Part shown: in pieces, positions 26,352 to 34,300 of the stretch
Layout: every line of letters begins with the position of its first letter
How positions within the stretch are numbered: position 1 is the first letter of the stretch
DNA from: Alicyclobacillus herbarius DSM 13609
GTDB taxonomy: Bacteria > Bacillota > Bacilli > Alicyclobacillales > Alicyclobacillaceae
DNA length: 64,000 nucleotides
Assembly: GCF_000430585.1 (NCBI RefSeq)
Contig: NZ_AUMH01000002.1
Span: forward strand, 1-64,000
Reading direction: 5' to 3'
Notes under the pieces: model-generated
What the model was told of the DNA's origin: nothing
Seen by the model: only the letters and a program-made list of their open reading frames with translations
Databases searched by the model: none
Made by a program: the position numbers and the translations under genes

Positions 26352-27662
26352 ATGAATTTTTATACAGAATATCAGTCCAAACGTTTCACAGCAGAGGAAG
26401 CGGTACGATTCATTGAACCTGGCGACCATATTGTGACTCCAATTAACCCCGGGGAAACACCCGCGTTGCTAAATGCGTTGAGGAGTCATCCACAACTGTC
26501 GAGCAACTGGCTTTATCGGATGCTTCCAGGCTATCCGGTACTAGATGTTGAAGTAGACCGCTTGCAGCAGGTGTCTATCTTTTTATCTGGCCAGGATCGT
26601 CTGCGCTTTCAGCAAGGACAAATCGATTTGCTTCCCAATCATTTTTCCGACATACCGTATCTCTTAAAACAAAGATCCAATCACCCTGTGATTATGGCAG
26701 CCGTTTCTCCCATGGATGAAAACGGATACTTCTCGCTTGGAACAAGTGTATCCTACGTTGGCTTTTTGCTACAGGAAGCAAAAAAGATCATATTGGAAGT
26801 CAATGTAAACATGCCCCGCACATTCGGTGAGCAGAACAACATCCATATTAGCCGGGTTACGGGGTTGATTGAAAACCATGTAAAGCTTCCCACTGCTCCG
26901 AATCCGGTATTAAGTGAAAAGGACTTTAAAATAGGGCAAACGATAGCGGATATTATCCAAAACGGAGATACGCTGCAAATCGGGTTTGGGGCAATGCCGA
27001 ACGCGGCGATGGAATTTCTGAAGGATCACCGCGACTTGGGGATTGATACGGAAATGTTACCGGATAAAATCATTGATTTATATGAGTCCGGTGCGATTAG
27101 TAACCAAAACAAACCGTTTTACAAAGGTAAAACGACGGCTACTTTCGCCTTTGGTACACAACGATTATACGATTTTATGAATGAAAATGAAGACATTCTG
27201 ATGTTACCGTGCAATGTAAGCAACGACCTCCGTCGGATCGCTCAAATTAATAACCTCGTATCCGTGAATTCTGCCATTGAGGTCGACTTCCTTGGTCAGT
27301 GCAACTCGGAAATGGTCAACGGAAAATATTATTCATCCACCGGCGGACAAAGCGACTTTGCCAAGGGAGTGAGATTAGCCCAAAACGGTCGTGGGATCAT
27401 TTGCCTTTACTCAACGGCAAAGAACGACACAATTACGAAAATTGTTCCGACGCTATGTCCCGGGGCAGCGGTTACCACATCCAAAAATGATGTTGACATC
27501 ATTGTAACCGAGTATGGCAAAGCCGAACTCAAGGGCAAAACCGTTCAAGAACGTACAGAAGCGCTGATCAACATCGCCCATCCCAAATTTCGAGAACAGC
27601 TTACCTTCGATGCCATCAAAATGGGATACCTCCCGCGAAAAAACTTTTACATGGTTAATTAA
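26352..27662 (+). CDS. Acetyl-CoA hydrolase/transferase family CoA-transferase
   Basis: The 436-residue protein is of the 4-hydroxybutyrate/acetate CoA-transferase type. GDTLQIGFGAMPNAAM marks the CoA-binding segment, IDTEMLPDKIIDLYESGAI follows, and the catalytic glutamate is in VNSAIEVDFLGQ. The glycine-rich YYSSTGGQSDFAKGVRLAQNG is also typical. Substrate acyl group is unknown. The ATG has GGGGG upstream. The gene is clearly AT-richer than the genes before it and is followed by an equally AT-rich broken oxidoreductase gene, so this pair looks acquired together. Confidence 0.88.
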   Translation: MNFYTEYQSKRFTAEEAVRFIEPGDHIVTPINPGETPALLNALRSHPQLSSNWLYRMLPGYPVLDVEVDRLQQVSIFLSGQDRLRFQQGQIDLLPNHFSDIPYLLKQRSNHPVIMAAVSPMDENGYFSLGTSVSYVGFLLQEAKKIILEVNVNMPRTFGEQNNIHISRVTGLIENHVKLPTAPNPVLSEKDFKIGQTIADIIQNGDTLQIGFGAMPNAAMEFLKDHRDLGIDTEMLPDKIIDLYESGAISNQNKPFYKGKTTATFAFGTQRLYDFMNENEDILMLPCNVSNDLRRIAQINNLVSVNSAIEVDFLGQCNSEMVNGKYYSSTGGQSDFAKGVRLAQNGRGIICLYSTAKNDTITKIVPTLCPGAAVTTSKNDVDIIVTEYGKAELKGKTVQERTEALINIAHPKFREQLTFDAIKMGYLPRKNFYMVN

Positions 27663-27703
27663 AGTTTAAAGACAGGACGTTTCCACTTCAAAGGAGTGTA
27701 TGC

Positions 27704-27905
27704 ATGACGAGTGAATGGGTATAAGCCCTTATTCTTGATAAGCACGAGTATTTAAGATCAAGCATGGAAGGTAGCGACAGAAATTGCTGAAGAAGTTTAT
27801 CAACAGATTACCCGCATTGTTCCTCTCGAGGGGCTTTTTCCACTCAGCGAAGCCATTCTTAAGGGAGAGGTACGTGGACGGACCGTTGTGGACGTTAACG
27901 CGTAA
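27704..27905 (+). pseudogene. YhdH/acrylyl-CoA reductase-like oxidoreductase, internally deleted
   Basis: A good start (AAGGAG, then ATG 27704) opens MTSEWV, hits a stop at codon 7, and the same frame then reads ALILDKHE, a normal YhdH-like N terminus. After about 60 bases the reading jumps to the other end of the protein: VYQQITRIVPLEGLFPLSEA and GEVRGRTVVDVNA, ending at TAA 27903-27905. About 270 residues of the medium-chain dehydrogenase are missing. Such enzymes reduce acrylyl-CoA-like substrates, so it may once have worked with the adjacent CoA-transferase. Confidence 0.75.
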
Positions 27906-27928
27906 GGAGTGCCCGCGAGGTACGGTTT

Positions 27929-27964
27929 AGCAGCTGTTGAGTGGGTCGAACGCTCATGGCTGCT
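27929..27964 (+). terminator. Hairpin after the CoA-transferase region
   Basis: AGCAGC (27929-27934) and TGAG (27938-27941) pair with CTCA (27953-27956) and GCTGCT (27959-27964). The T-tract is weak. It would separate the AT-rich pair from the nrd promoter. Confidence 0.4.
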
Positions 27965-28014
27965 CCGCCCGTTCCTATGTCTGTGCATGTAGTGTCTATA
28001 TTCTCAACGACAGC

Positions 28015-28043
28015 TTGCGCGGCACTATATCTAGTGGTATACT
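28015..28043 (+). promoter_or_regulatory. Promoter of the riboswitch-nrdAB transcript
   Basis: TTGCGC (28015-28020) and TATACT (28038-28043) are separated by 17 bases. Transcription would start about 20-25 bases before the cobalamin aptamer, giving a leader of nearly 700 bases ahead of nrdA. Confidence 0.65.
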
Positions 28044-28069
28044 CGGACTGCAAAATTATATAGCATACT

Positions 28070-28246
28070 GAGTCTCTGGTGCCCACTTGGGCTGAAAAGG
28101 GAATCCGGTGCAAATCCGGAACGGTCCCGCCGCGGTGAGGGTGGAGGCGATGGCCGATGCGGAGCGCACAGCCGCTCCGGCCACTCGACAGGAGTCGGGG
28201 AAGGCAGGTCCTGGTCCATGAAACCCAAGTCCGAAGACCTGCCAGG
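28070..28246 (+). ncRNA. Cobalamin (adenosylcobalamin-type) riboswitch
   Basis: The conserved core is easy to read: GGTGCC near 28079, AAAAGGGAATCCGGTGCAAA (28095-28114), GGAACGGTCCCGCCGCGGTGA, the GCCACTCG box near 28179, GGAAGGCAGG near 28199 and finally AAGTCCGAAGACCTGCC. The closing arms CAGGTCCTGG / CAGG lie at the end. When adenosylcobalamin binds, downstream expression is normally turned off. The first gene downstream is class I ribonucleotide reductase, a B12-independent enzyme, so this is a B12-off switch. Confidence 0.95.
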
Positions 28247-28556
28247 GCTCGTGCCCAGCGAAATCTCTCACGCGGATGGGAGAGGGCGGAAACGTGACGA
28301 TAGGCCGTGCAGCTTGCGAGCCGGGGGTCAACAGGCTTGAACGGATCGAACCGGCTCGAGTTTGGTCGTCTGGCGGCAGGTCGTCTGACCTGTTGCTTGC
28401 ACCTTTGGCCGAAAGAGGCCGCTCGGTTGGATTCTGGTAACGGTTGGCACCCTCCGAGCTGCCGTACAGATAACGCGCACGGACGAAACACGCCTCGACG
28501 CGAGGGGGTCATCTGTGCCTGCAAAGCCGAACGCCCCCGTATGACTGTGTCACTAT

Positions 28557-28588
28557 CCCCCTCTCCCGCGTGGGAGACGGGGGTTTTT
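28557..28588 (+). terminator. Leader terminator upstream of nrdA
   Basis: CCCCCTCTCCC (28557-28567) pairs with GGGAGA and GGGGG (28572-28583, one bulged C) and is followed by TTTTT. An upstream CGCCCCCGT (28532-28540) is complementary to the right arm and could form an antiterminator. It probably serves as the expression platform of the cobalamin riboswitch although about 310 bases separate them. Confidence 0.75.
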
Positions 28589-28745
28589 CGCGTGGCTGGG
28601 AGCGGGCCGGCATGCTCTGCAAAGGCAGGCGCAGCAAAGGCAGCGTGTTCGGACGAGACGCCAGGTGGAGTCAGCCGGCGGGATCGAATACTTCGAGAAA
28701 ACACCGAAATCAAGCCACACATCACGTTGAGGGAGAGGATGTTCG

Positions 28746-31019
28746 ATGCCGCAAAATACGACCCTGCCGCGTCCCGTCCATACTGACGCTGCCATCGAAG
28801 CAATCGAGGGGATTCCGGCCGAGCTGGTCACGCTTGTTCACGCTGCCTGCGATGCGTGTCCTGCTTGCCAACCGCAGGCGTTATGGCCGCTTTTGCGCGC
28901 CCAGGCGCCTATTCAGGGGTCTCTCGATGCCTGGTTGGCGGTCGCCACACAAACCGCGGTCGAGCAGACGTCGGTCGAGGAGCCGGACTGGCAGTACGTG
29001 GCCGCCCGCCTGCTCCTCTACCGGAGTCGGCGCCAGGTGCGCGAAAACCGCGAACGTGCTGGCATCCCCGGTGAGGCCTACGAAAACTTTGCCGGGCTGA
29101 TTCGACACCTCGAGCACTTGGGCCGTTACGGCGCGTACATCCGCGAGACGTACGCAGAAGCCGAGATTGCCGAGCTGGAGGCGTACATCAAGCCGGAGCG
29201 GGACTTTTTGTTTACGTATGTCGGCTTGAAACAGCTGCTGGATAGGTACGTGATTCGCGGCCTGGATGGGGAGCTGCTCGAGCTGCCGCAGGAATTGTTT
29301 ATGGGCGTCGCCATGCACCTGGCCTTGGGCGAAGTAGACAGGGTGCGGCGGGCCAAGGAGTTCTACGACGTCCTCTCCAGCCTGAAAATGACAGTCGCTA
29401 CCCCGACCCTGAGCAACGCGCGCAAGCGGCACCACCAGCTCAGCTCGTGCTTCATCGACATGCCAGAGGACGATTTAATCAGCATCTACGAGACGGACAA
29501 GGCGTTTGCTCGCGTTTCCAAACACGGCGGCGGGATGGGCATCTACGTCGGAAAAATCCGCTCCCGCGGCGCCGCCATCCGCGGCTACAAAGGGGCCAGC
29601 GGGGGCGTCATTCCGTGGATTAAGAACTACAACAACACCGCCGTCAGCTGCAATCAGCTGGGCATGCGCCAGGGAGCGGCGGCCATTTACCTGGACGTGT
29701 GGCACAAGGACATCCTCGACTTTTTACAGCTGCGCACCAACAACGGTGACGAGCGGATGAAGGCGCACGACATCTTCCCTGCGGTCTGCGTCCCGGACGA
29801 ATTCATGCGCCGGGTGGAGCGGCGCGAGGCTTGGTACCTGTTCTGTCCGCACGAGGTGGAACAGGTGATGGGTTTCCGCCTCGAAGACAGCTGGGGCGAG
29901 GAGTTTGAACGCCGCTACCAGGCGTGCATTGACAATTCGCAACTGGACCGAGTAGAGGTCCCGGCCATCGACGTGATGCGCCGCATCCTCCAGTCCGCCT
30001 TTGAGACCGGCACACCGTTTGTGTTTTTCCGCGACACCGCCAACCGGATGAACCCCAACAAGCATGCCGGCATGGTCTATTGCAGCAACCTGTGCACCGA
30101 GATTGTCCAGAACATGAGCCCCATGCAGGTGGTCGAGGAGACGACCGAAGACGGCGACATCGTCATCCGCTACCATGCCGGCGACTTTGTCGTCTGCAAC
30201 CTGTCTTCGCTCAACCTCGGGCGCTGCGAGGATTTGGCCGACATCGAGCGGGTGGTGGAACGCCAGGTGCGGATGCTCGATAACGTCATTGACCAGAACG
30301 AATACCCGGTGCCGCAGGCGAAAATCACCAACCAGCGCTACCGCGCCGTGGGACTCGGCATCAGTGGCTACCATCAGTACCTGGCCGAGCGGGGAATCCA
30401 GTGGGAGTCGGAGGAACACCTGAAGGCGGTGGACGAGCTGTTCGAGTGGATCAACTTCTTTGCGATCCGCACGTCTATGCGCCTGGCTCAGGAGAAGGGG
30501 GCGTACCCGCTGTTTGCGGGGTCAGACTGGCAGACGGGGGCCTACTTTGACTTGCGCGGCTACCACTCGCGCCCGGGCGGCCCGGACTGGGACGGCCTGC
30601 GTCAGGACGTGGCTCGCTTCGGCCTGCGCAACGGGTACCTGTTTGCCGTCGCGCCGACTAGCAGCACCAGCCTGATTGCCGGGAGCACCGCCGGGATAGA
30701 TCCGGTCTTCGCCCGCTTCTTCCTCGAAGAGAAGAAGAACGGTGTCGTCCCTCAGACCGCGCCCAACCTGAACGAGCGGACGTTCTGGTACTACAAGGAG
30801 GCACACACCATCGACCAAACTTGGAGCATTCGGGCGGCGGCGGTGCGCCAGCGCCACATCGACCAATCACAGTCGTTCAACCTGTACATCACGCCCGACA
30901 TCCACGTCCGCGACTTTCTCGACCTGTACCTTAAGGCGTGGAGGTTGGGCCTCAAGACCATCTACTACGTCCGCAACAAGTCGCTGGAAGTGGAAGATTG
31001 CGCCGCATGCTCGGCGTAA
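28746..31019 (+). CDS. nrdA: Class I ribonucleotide reductase large subunit NrdA
   Basis: The 757-residue subunit reduces ribonucleoside diphosphates to deoxy forms. The active-site cysteine region QLSSCFIDMP lies near residue 235, the radical-site motif YCSNLCTEIVQNMSP near 450, NLSSLNLGR follows, and the C-terminal tail ends CAACSA, carrying the redox-active cysteine pair recharged by thioredoxin or glutaredoxin. YYVRNKSLE supplies the tyrosine pair of the radical pathway. A classical ATP-cone is not obvious in the first 90 residues. ATG 28746 follows GGGAGAGG. nrdB follows after about 150 bases; both lie under the cobalamin riboswitch. Confidence 0.93.
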   Translation: MPQNTTLPRPVHTDAAIEAIEGIPAELVTLVHAACDACPACQPQALWPLLRAQAPIQGSLDAWLAVATQTAVEQTSVEEPDWQYVAARLLLYRSRRQVRENRERAGIPGEAYENFAGLIRHLEHLGRYGAYIRETYAEAEIAELEAYIKPERDFLFTYVGLKQLLDRYVIRGLDGELLELPQELFMGVAMHLALGEVDRVRRAKEFYDVLSSLKMTVATPTLSNARKRHHQLSSCFIDMPEDDLISIYETDKAFARVSKHGGGMGIYVGKIRSRGAAIRGYKGASGGVIPWIKNYNNTAVSCNQLGMRQGAAAIYLDVWHKDILDFLQLRTNNGDERMKAHDIFPAVCVPDEFMRRVERREAWYLFCPHEVEQVMGFRLEDSWGEEFERRYQACIDNSQLDRVEVPAIDVMRRILQSAFETGTPFVFFRDTANRMNPNKHAGMVYCSNLCTEIVQNMSPMQVVEETTEDGDIVIRYHAGDFVVCNLSSLNLGRCEDLADIERVVERQVRMLDNVIDQNEYPVPQAKITNQRYRAVGLGISGYHQYLAERGIQWESEEHLKAVDELFEWINFFAIRTSMRLAQEKGAYPLFAGSDWQTGAYFDLRGYHSRPGGPDWDGLRQDVARFGLRNGYLFAVAPTSSTSLIAGSTAGIDPVFARFFLEEKKNGVVPQTAPNLNERTFWYYKEAHTIDQTWSIRAAAVRQRHIDQSQSFNLYITPDIHVRDFLDLYLKAWRLGLKTIYYVRNKSLEVEDCAACSA

Positions 31020-31171
31020 GTACCCGGTGCTGGGCGTGGCTCCGCTACCCATAGGTCTAAGTTCGGCGACCGTTCGGCGTGAGCGGTGCGGCCATCGTCC
31101 GCGCGGCGCGCCGGCGCGTCAGCTCGTGAATTTTTGATACAAAGAGACGGAGTGGAGGGACCAGACAAACC

Positions 31172-32209
31172 ATGCAATTGGAACGGACGAAACTGTTCAA
31201 CGAAGCGGGTGAGCGGGACTGGGGCAAGCGACGCATCATCGGCGGCAACACCACCAACCTGATTGAGCTGAACAACGTCAAGTACGAGTGGGCATACCGG
31301 ATGTACCGGGCGATGATGAGCAACTTCTGGATTCCCGAGGAGATTGCCCTGGCTGATGACGCCCGCCAGTATGCGCAGCTCAGCCCTGGAGAGCAGCGGG
31401 CGTTCAACAAAATCCTGTCCTTTCTCATCTTCCTGGACAGCATCCAGACGCACAATTTGCCCAACATCAACGAATACATCACCGCGCCCGAGGTCAACCT
31501 GTGCCTGACCGTCCACGCCTTCCAGGAGGCGGTACACTCCCAGTCGTACGGGTACATCCTCGACTCGGTGGTGTCCGCTCAGGTGCGGGATCAAATCTAC
31601 AACGAGTGGCGAAACGACGAACACCTCTTGCGCCGCAACCAGTTCATCACTGACCGTTATGAGGAATTCATCGCCGACCCGACCGATCGCAACCTGGTCA
31701 AGACGGTGATGGCCAACTTTATCCTTGAGGGCGTCTACTTCTACTCCGGGTTTAGCTTCTTCTTCGCCCTCGGTCGTCAGGGCAAGATGCTCGGCACGGT
31801 GTCCGAGATCAAGTACATTCAGCGGGATGAACTGACGCACCTGGCCTTGTTCCGGCACATTTTCGAGGAGATTCGGCGGGAAAACCCGGATTTGGTGACG
31901 GACGCGTTGATTGAGGAGCTGCGGGCCATGATGGCGCAGGCCGTGGAACATGAAATCGCCTGGGGACAGTACGTGACGGCGGGGGAAATTGCCGGCCTCA
32001 GCGACTATTTGATTGACCGCTACATCAAGTACCTGGCTAACCAGCGGCTCAAATCCCTCGGACTGGAACCGTTGTACCCAGAGGTTACGGATCATCCCAT
32101 GCGCTGGGTCGATCAGTACGCCGCCATCAACTCGACCAAGACGGACTTCTTCGAGCAGAAGGTCACCAGCTACACCAAGGCGGCCAACCTCAATTGGGAC
32201 GAGCTGTGA
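31172..32209 (+). CDS. nrdB: Class I ribonucleotide reductase small subunit NrdB
   Basis: The 345-residue R2 subunit houses the di-metal centre and tyrosyl radical. Ligand residues are visible: Asp89 in FLIFLDSIQ, Glu119 and His122 in FQEAVHSQSYGYI, and the radical tyrosine at 126 in that same motif. Further ligands are in FILEGVYFYSGFSFFF and RDELTHLALF. The retained tyrosine argues against the Phe-type class Ic. No nrdI is adjacent, which favours class Ia rather than Ib. The ATG follows a GGAGGG site. It is the last gene of the riboswitch-controlled operon and is closed by a strong hairpin. Confidence 0.94.
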   Translation: MQLERTKLFNEAGERDWGKRRIIGGNTTNLIELNNVKYEWAYRMYRAMMSNFWIPEEIALADDARQYAQLSPGEQRAFNKILSFLIFLDSIQTHNLPNINEYITAPEVNLCLTVHAFQEAVHSQSYGYILDSVVSAQVRDQIYNEWRNDEHLLRRNQFITDRYEEFIADPTDRNLVKTVMANFILEGVYFYSGFSFFFALGRQGKMLGTVSEIKYIQRDELTHLALFRHIFEEIRRENPDLVTDALIEELRAMMAQAVEHEIAWGQYVTAGEIAGLSDYLIDRYIKYLANQRLKSLGLEPLYPEVTDHPMRWVDQYAAINSTKTDFFEQKVTSYTKAANLNWDEL

Positions 32210-32245
32210 TAGGCGAGTTTTGATAGGCTTCACCTTACATAACGC

Positions 32246-32277
32246 AGCCGGCCGAGATGTTGTATGCTCGGCCGGCT
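32246..32277. terminator. Hairpin terminator after nrdB
   Basis: AGCCGGCCGAG (32246-32256) pairs perfectly with CTCGGCCGGCT (32267-32277) around a 10-base loop. It lies between the convergent nrdB and GH18 genes and may work in both directions despite the weak T-run. Confidence 0.7.
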
Positions 32278-32321
32278 AGACTCAGTTTGCGATGCTTCAA
32301 ATGAATGCACTGCTTCCATCC

Positions 32322-33113
32322 TCACCGGGCGAGTGCGGGTTTCTGGATCTCGAAGACATCATTCAACAGATTCCAATTTTGTGGAAATGAATTGGGGAGA
32401 ACCCAATAGCTGACGCCTCGAAGGTCAAACTCGAAGACGAGGTTAAACTTAGCGGCCACACTCATCGCATCCTCAAACCAAACGATGTGGCGTTCATTCT
32501 CCACTGTATAGTGGAAATACGGAGAGGCGGCATCATGATCCCATTGGATGGGCACCTGTCGCTCCAAGGCGAGATTTTGAGCGGCATTTGCGGAGAGTCC
32601 GGAAGCTAGCCGCCCCGGTTGATGAGGGAGCCGCCAGTCGTACCCGTATAAGGGAATGCCCATAAGGATTTTGTTGCTTGGGATAACAGACGTGGCGTAT
32701 TCAAGAACGGCTCTCACTTGATTGATTGGGGCGACTGGCATCGGAGGTCCGCCGACCCAACCCCACTCATAGGTCATGAGCATCAGAAAATCGACTTCTG
32801 CGCCCAGCGTCCTGTAATCGAATGCTCCCATCCAGGCGGCCTCGGGCATGTCACTCGTTTTAGGGCCAAGCGCGATTGACATCATGAATCCTTCTCTACG
32901 CACAGCGCTTCCGAGGTCATGGATGAATTCATTGTAGGGTTGACGGTCTCCCGGATTCATGTGTTCAAAATCTACATTGACGCCACGGAGCGGGTTGCTG
33001 ATTTGTTGGTTGGCGGTCTCAGCGGATGATACAGTTGTCGCCAAAAACACGGTGCTCGCCCCGATCAATCTGTGTTTCTCGTCGGCACACGCCGGTTTGT
33101 TCTCGTGATGCAT
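32322..33113 (-). pseudogene. GH18 YaaH/SleL-type spore hydrolase, N-terminally truncated
   Basis: From about residue 44 this 263-residue frame matches the second half of the GH18 barrel of spore cortex-lytic SleL/YaaH: GVNVDFEHMNPGDRQPYNEF with the catalytic glutamate, IALGPKTSDMPEAAW, MLMTYEWGWVGGPPMPVAPINQV, ILMGIPLYGYDW and GVSYWVLP. The LysM domains and the first barrel strands that precede the DFE motif are absent, and the first 43 residues look unrelated. The intact protein is about 430 residues. It is probably an inactive remnant, though a short active version cannot be excluded. Convergent with nrdB. Confidence 0.75.
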
Positions 33114-33201
33114 ACTTCAGATGTCGTTGGTTGGAAGATCCAAAAAAGGGCATCGTAAAGTACGGGCACCCAATCATCATGTTAAAAGGAGTTAAGCAGA
33201 T

Positions 33202-33729
33202 ATGAAGAAAGTTGCTTTCCTACTGGCCAACGAATTCGAGGATTCTGAGATGCAAAAACCGTACGAAGCCATCAAAGGAGCGGGCCACGAAGCGGTCATT
33301 GTCGGGCTGAAAAAAGGTGAACAGCTGACAGGCAAGAACAAACAGGCAACGTATATGACCGATGCTTCCATTGACGAAGTGAAGGCGGATCAGTTTGACG
33401 CGGTCGTCATTCCAGGCGGATCGTCACCAGAAAACCTGCGTATTAACAAACAAGTACAGCAATTCGTCAAGGACATGGATAGTCAGGGCAAACTGATTTC
33501 GGCCATCTGCCATGGGCCTCAAATTCTGATTAGCGCAGGTCTCGCCAAAGGCAAGACGTTGACGTGTTTCCCTCCTCTGAAAGATGACCTTATCAACGCG
33601 GGTGCGAACTATGTCGATCAAGAAGTGGTCGTCGACGGCAACTACGTTTCGTCGCGTATGCCGGCCGACGAACCGGCGTTCATTCGGGAAACACTGAACA
33701 AACTAGGAACGCCCGTCGCTCAATTTTAA
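33202..33729 (+). CDS. DJ-1/PfpI-family protein (general stress protein 18 type)
   Basis: The 175-residue cytoplasmic protein has a class I glutamine-amidotransferase-like fold with the nucleophile elbow AICHGPQIL (cysteine near residue 102), the early conserved glutamate in LLANEFEDSEM and VVIPGGSSPENLR. It is closest in form to the B. subtilis YfkM/YraA group, which help repair or remove glycation-damaged proteins. ATG 33202 has AAAGGAG upstream. It stands alone. Confidence 0.9.
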   Translation: MKKVAFLLANEFEDSEMQKPYEAIKGAGHEAVIVGLKKGEQLTGKNKQATYMTDASIDEVKADQFDAVVIPGGSSPENLRINKQVQQFVKDMDSQGKLISAICHGPQILISAGLAKGKTLTCFPPLKDDLINAGANYVDQEVVVDGNYVSSRMPADEPAFIRETLNKLGTPVAQF

Positions 33730-33984
33730 TACGAACATCGTAAAAGGGGCTGTCTCAAAAGTGCCAAGTGCGCTGAGGGACATCCCCTTGTTTTGGTGTG
33801 AGTATTTGGATGCTGAAACCGCGGACAAAACGGGTGCTCCGTATCATCTTGTCTCTTGACGACCACTACATTTGCTGGTAGTATGATGATACTGGCAATT
33901 CAATTCGCGATGTGCCGAATGGCATGCGTGCATTTGATTGTTAGCACCAACAAGCATGGACGCGGTCGGAGAGGAGGACGTGTG

Positions 33985-34155
33985 ATGTCGCAAATTCGCT
34001 ACGGAGCCCCACTCGGGGTACGGCAGCAAACCGTCGGGGTGCAGCTCATCGGCGGTAGGACCCGGGGGATTCGTGCGTCTGTTGGCGTCATCACGCGGAC
34101 AACTCCATACTTCGGCCTGCGACTGTCTTTCCATCCTCGGCGAGACGCCGACTAG
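33985..34155 (+). CDS. Small hypothetical basic protein
   Basis: I do not recognise this 56-residue protein (MSQIRYGAPLGVRQQTVGVQ at the start). It is rich in Arg, Gly and Val and has no cysteines or membrane segment. Alternating short hydrophobic residues suggest a small beta-rich fold. The case for a real gene rests on a strong GAGGAGG site seven bases before ATG 33985 and an intrinsic terminator 65 bases after its stop. Nothing in the neighbourhood explains it. Confidence 0.5.
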   Translation: MSQIRYGAPLGVRQQTVGVQLIGGRTRGIRASVGVITRTTPYFGLRLSFHPRRDAD

Positions 34156-34219
34156 CGTCTCTCTGCGCCGCGGGCCCGGTTCCCGTGGCGGAACAGGAAC
34201 ATTAACCTTACGTAGCCAC

Positions 34220-34246
34220 AGCCACGGGACTGCCCGTGGCTTTTTG
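34220..34246 (+). terminator. Intrinsic terminator before the ABC exporter genes
   Basis: GCCACGGG (34221-34228) and CCCGTGGC (34233-34240) form a perfect stem with a 4-base loop, followed by TTTTT. It ends the small-gene transcript. Confidence 0.85.
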
Positions 34247-34300
34247 AGTTGGAAAGGCCGTGTAGAAAGGCAGCGAGTTGTGGGAAACGGAGGGATAAAG

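Noticed and set aside
30965-32233. 422-residue open frame on the minus strand
   Set aside because: It is antisense to nrdB, whose plus-strand frame has clear family motifs and a ribosome site. Long antisense frames are common in GC-rich coding DNA.
33742-33800. AAGGGGCTGTCTCAAAAG, resembling an insertion-sequence terminal repeat
   Set aside because: Only one copy is seen and no transposase is nearby. AAGGGG pairs with CCCCTT downstream, so it could equally be a weak terminator after the DJ-1 gene.
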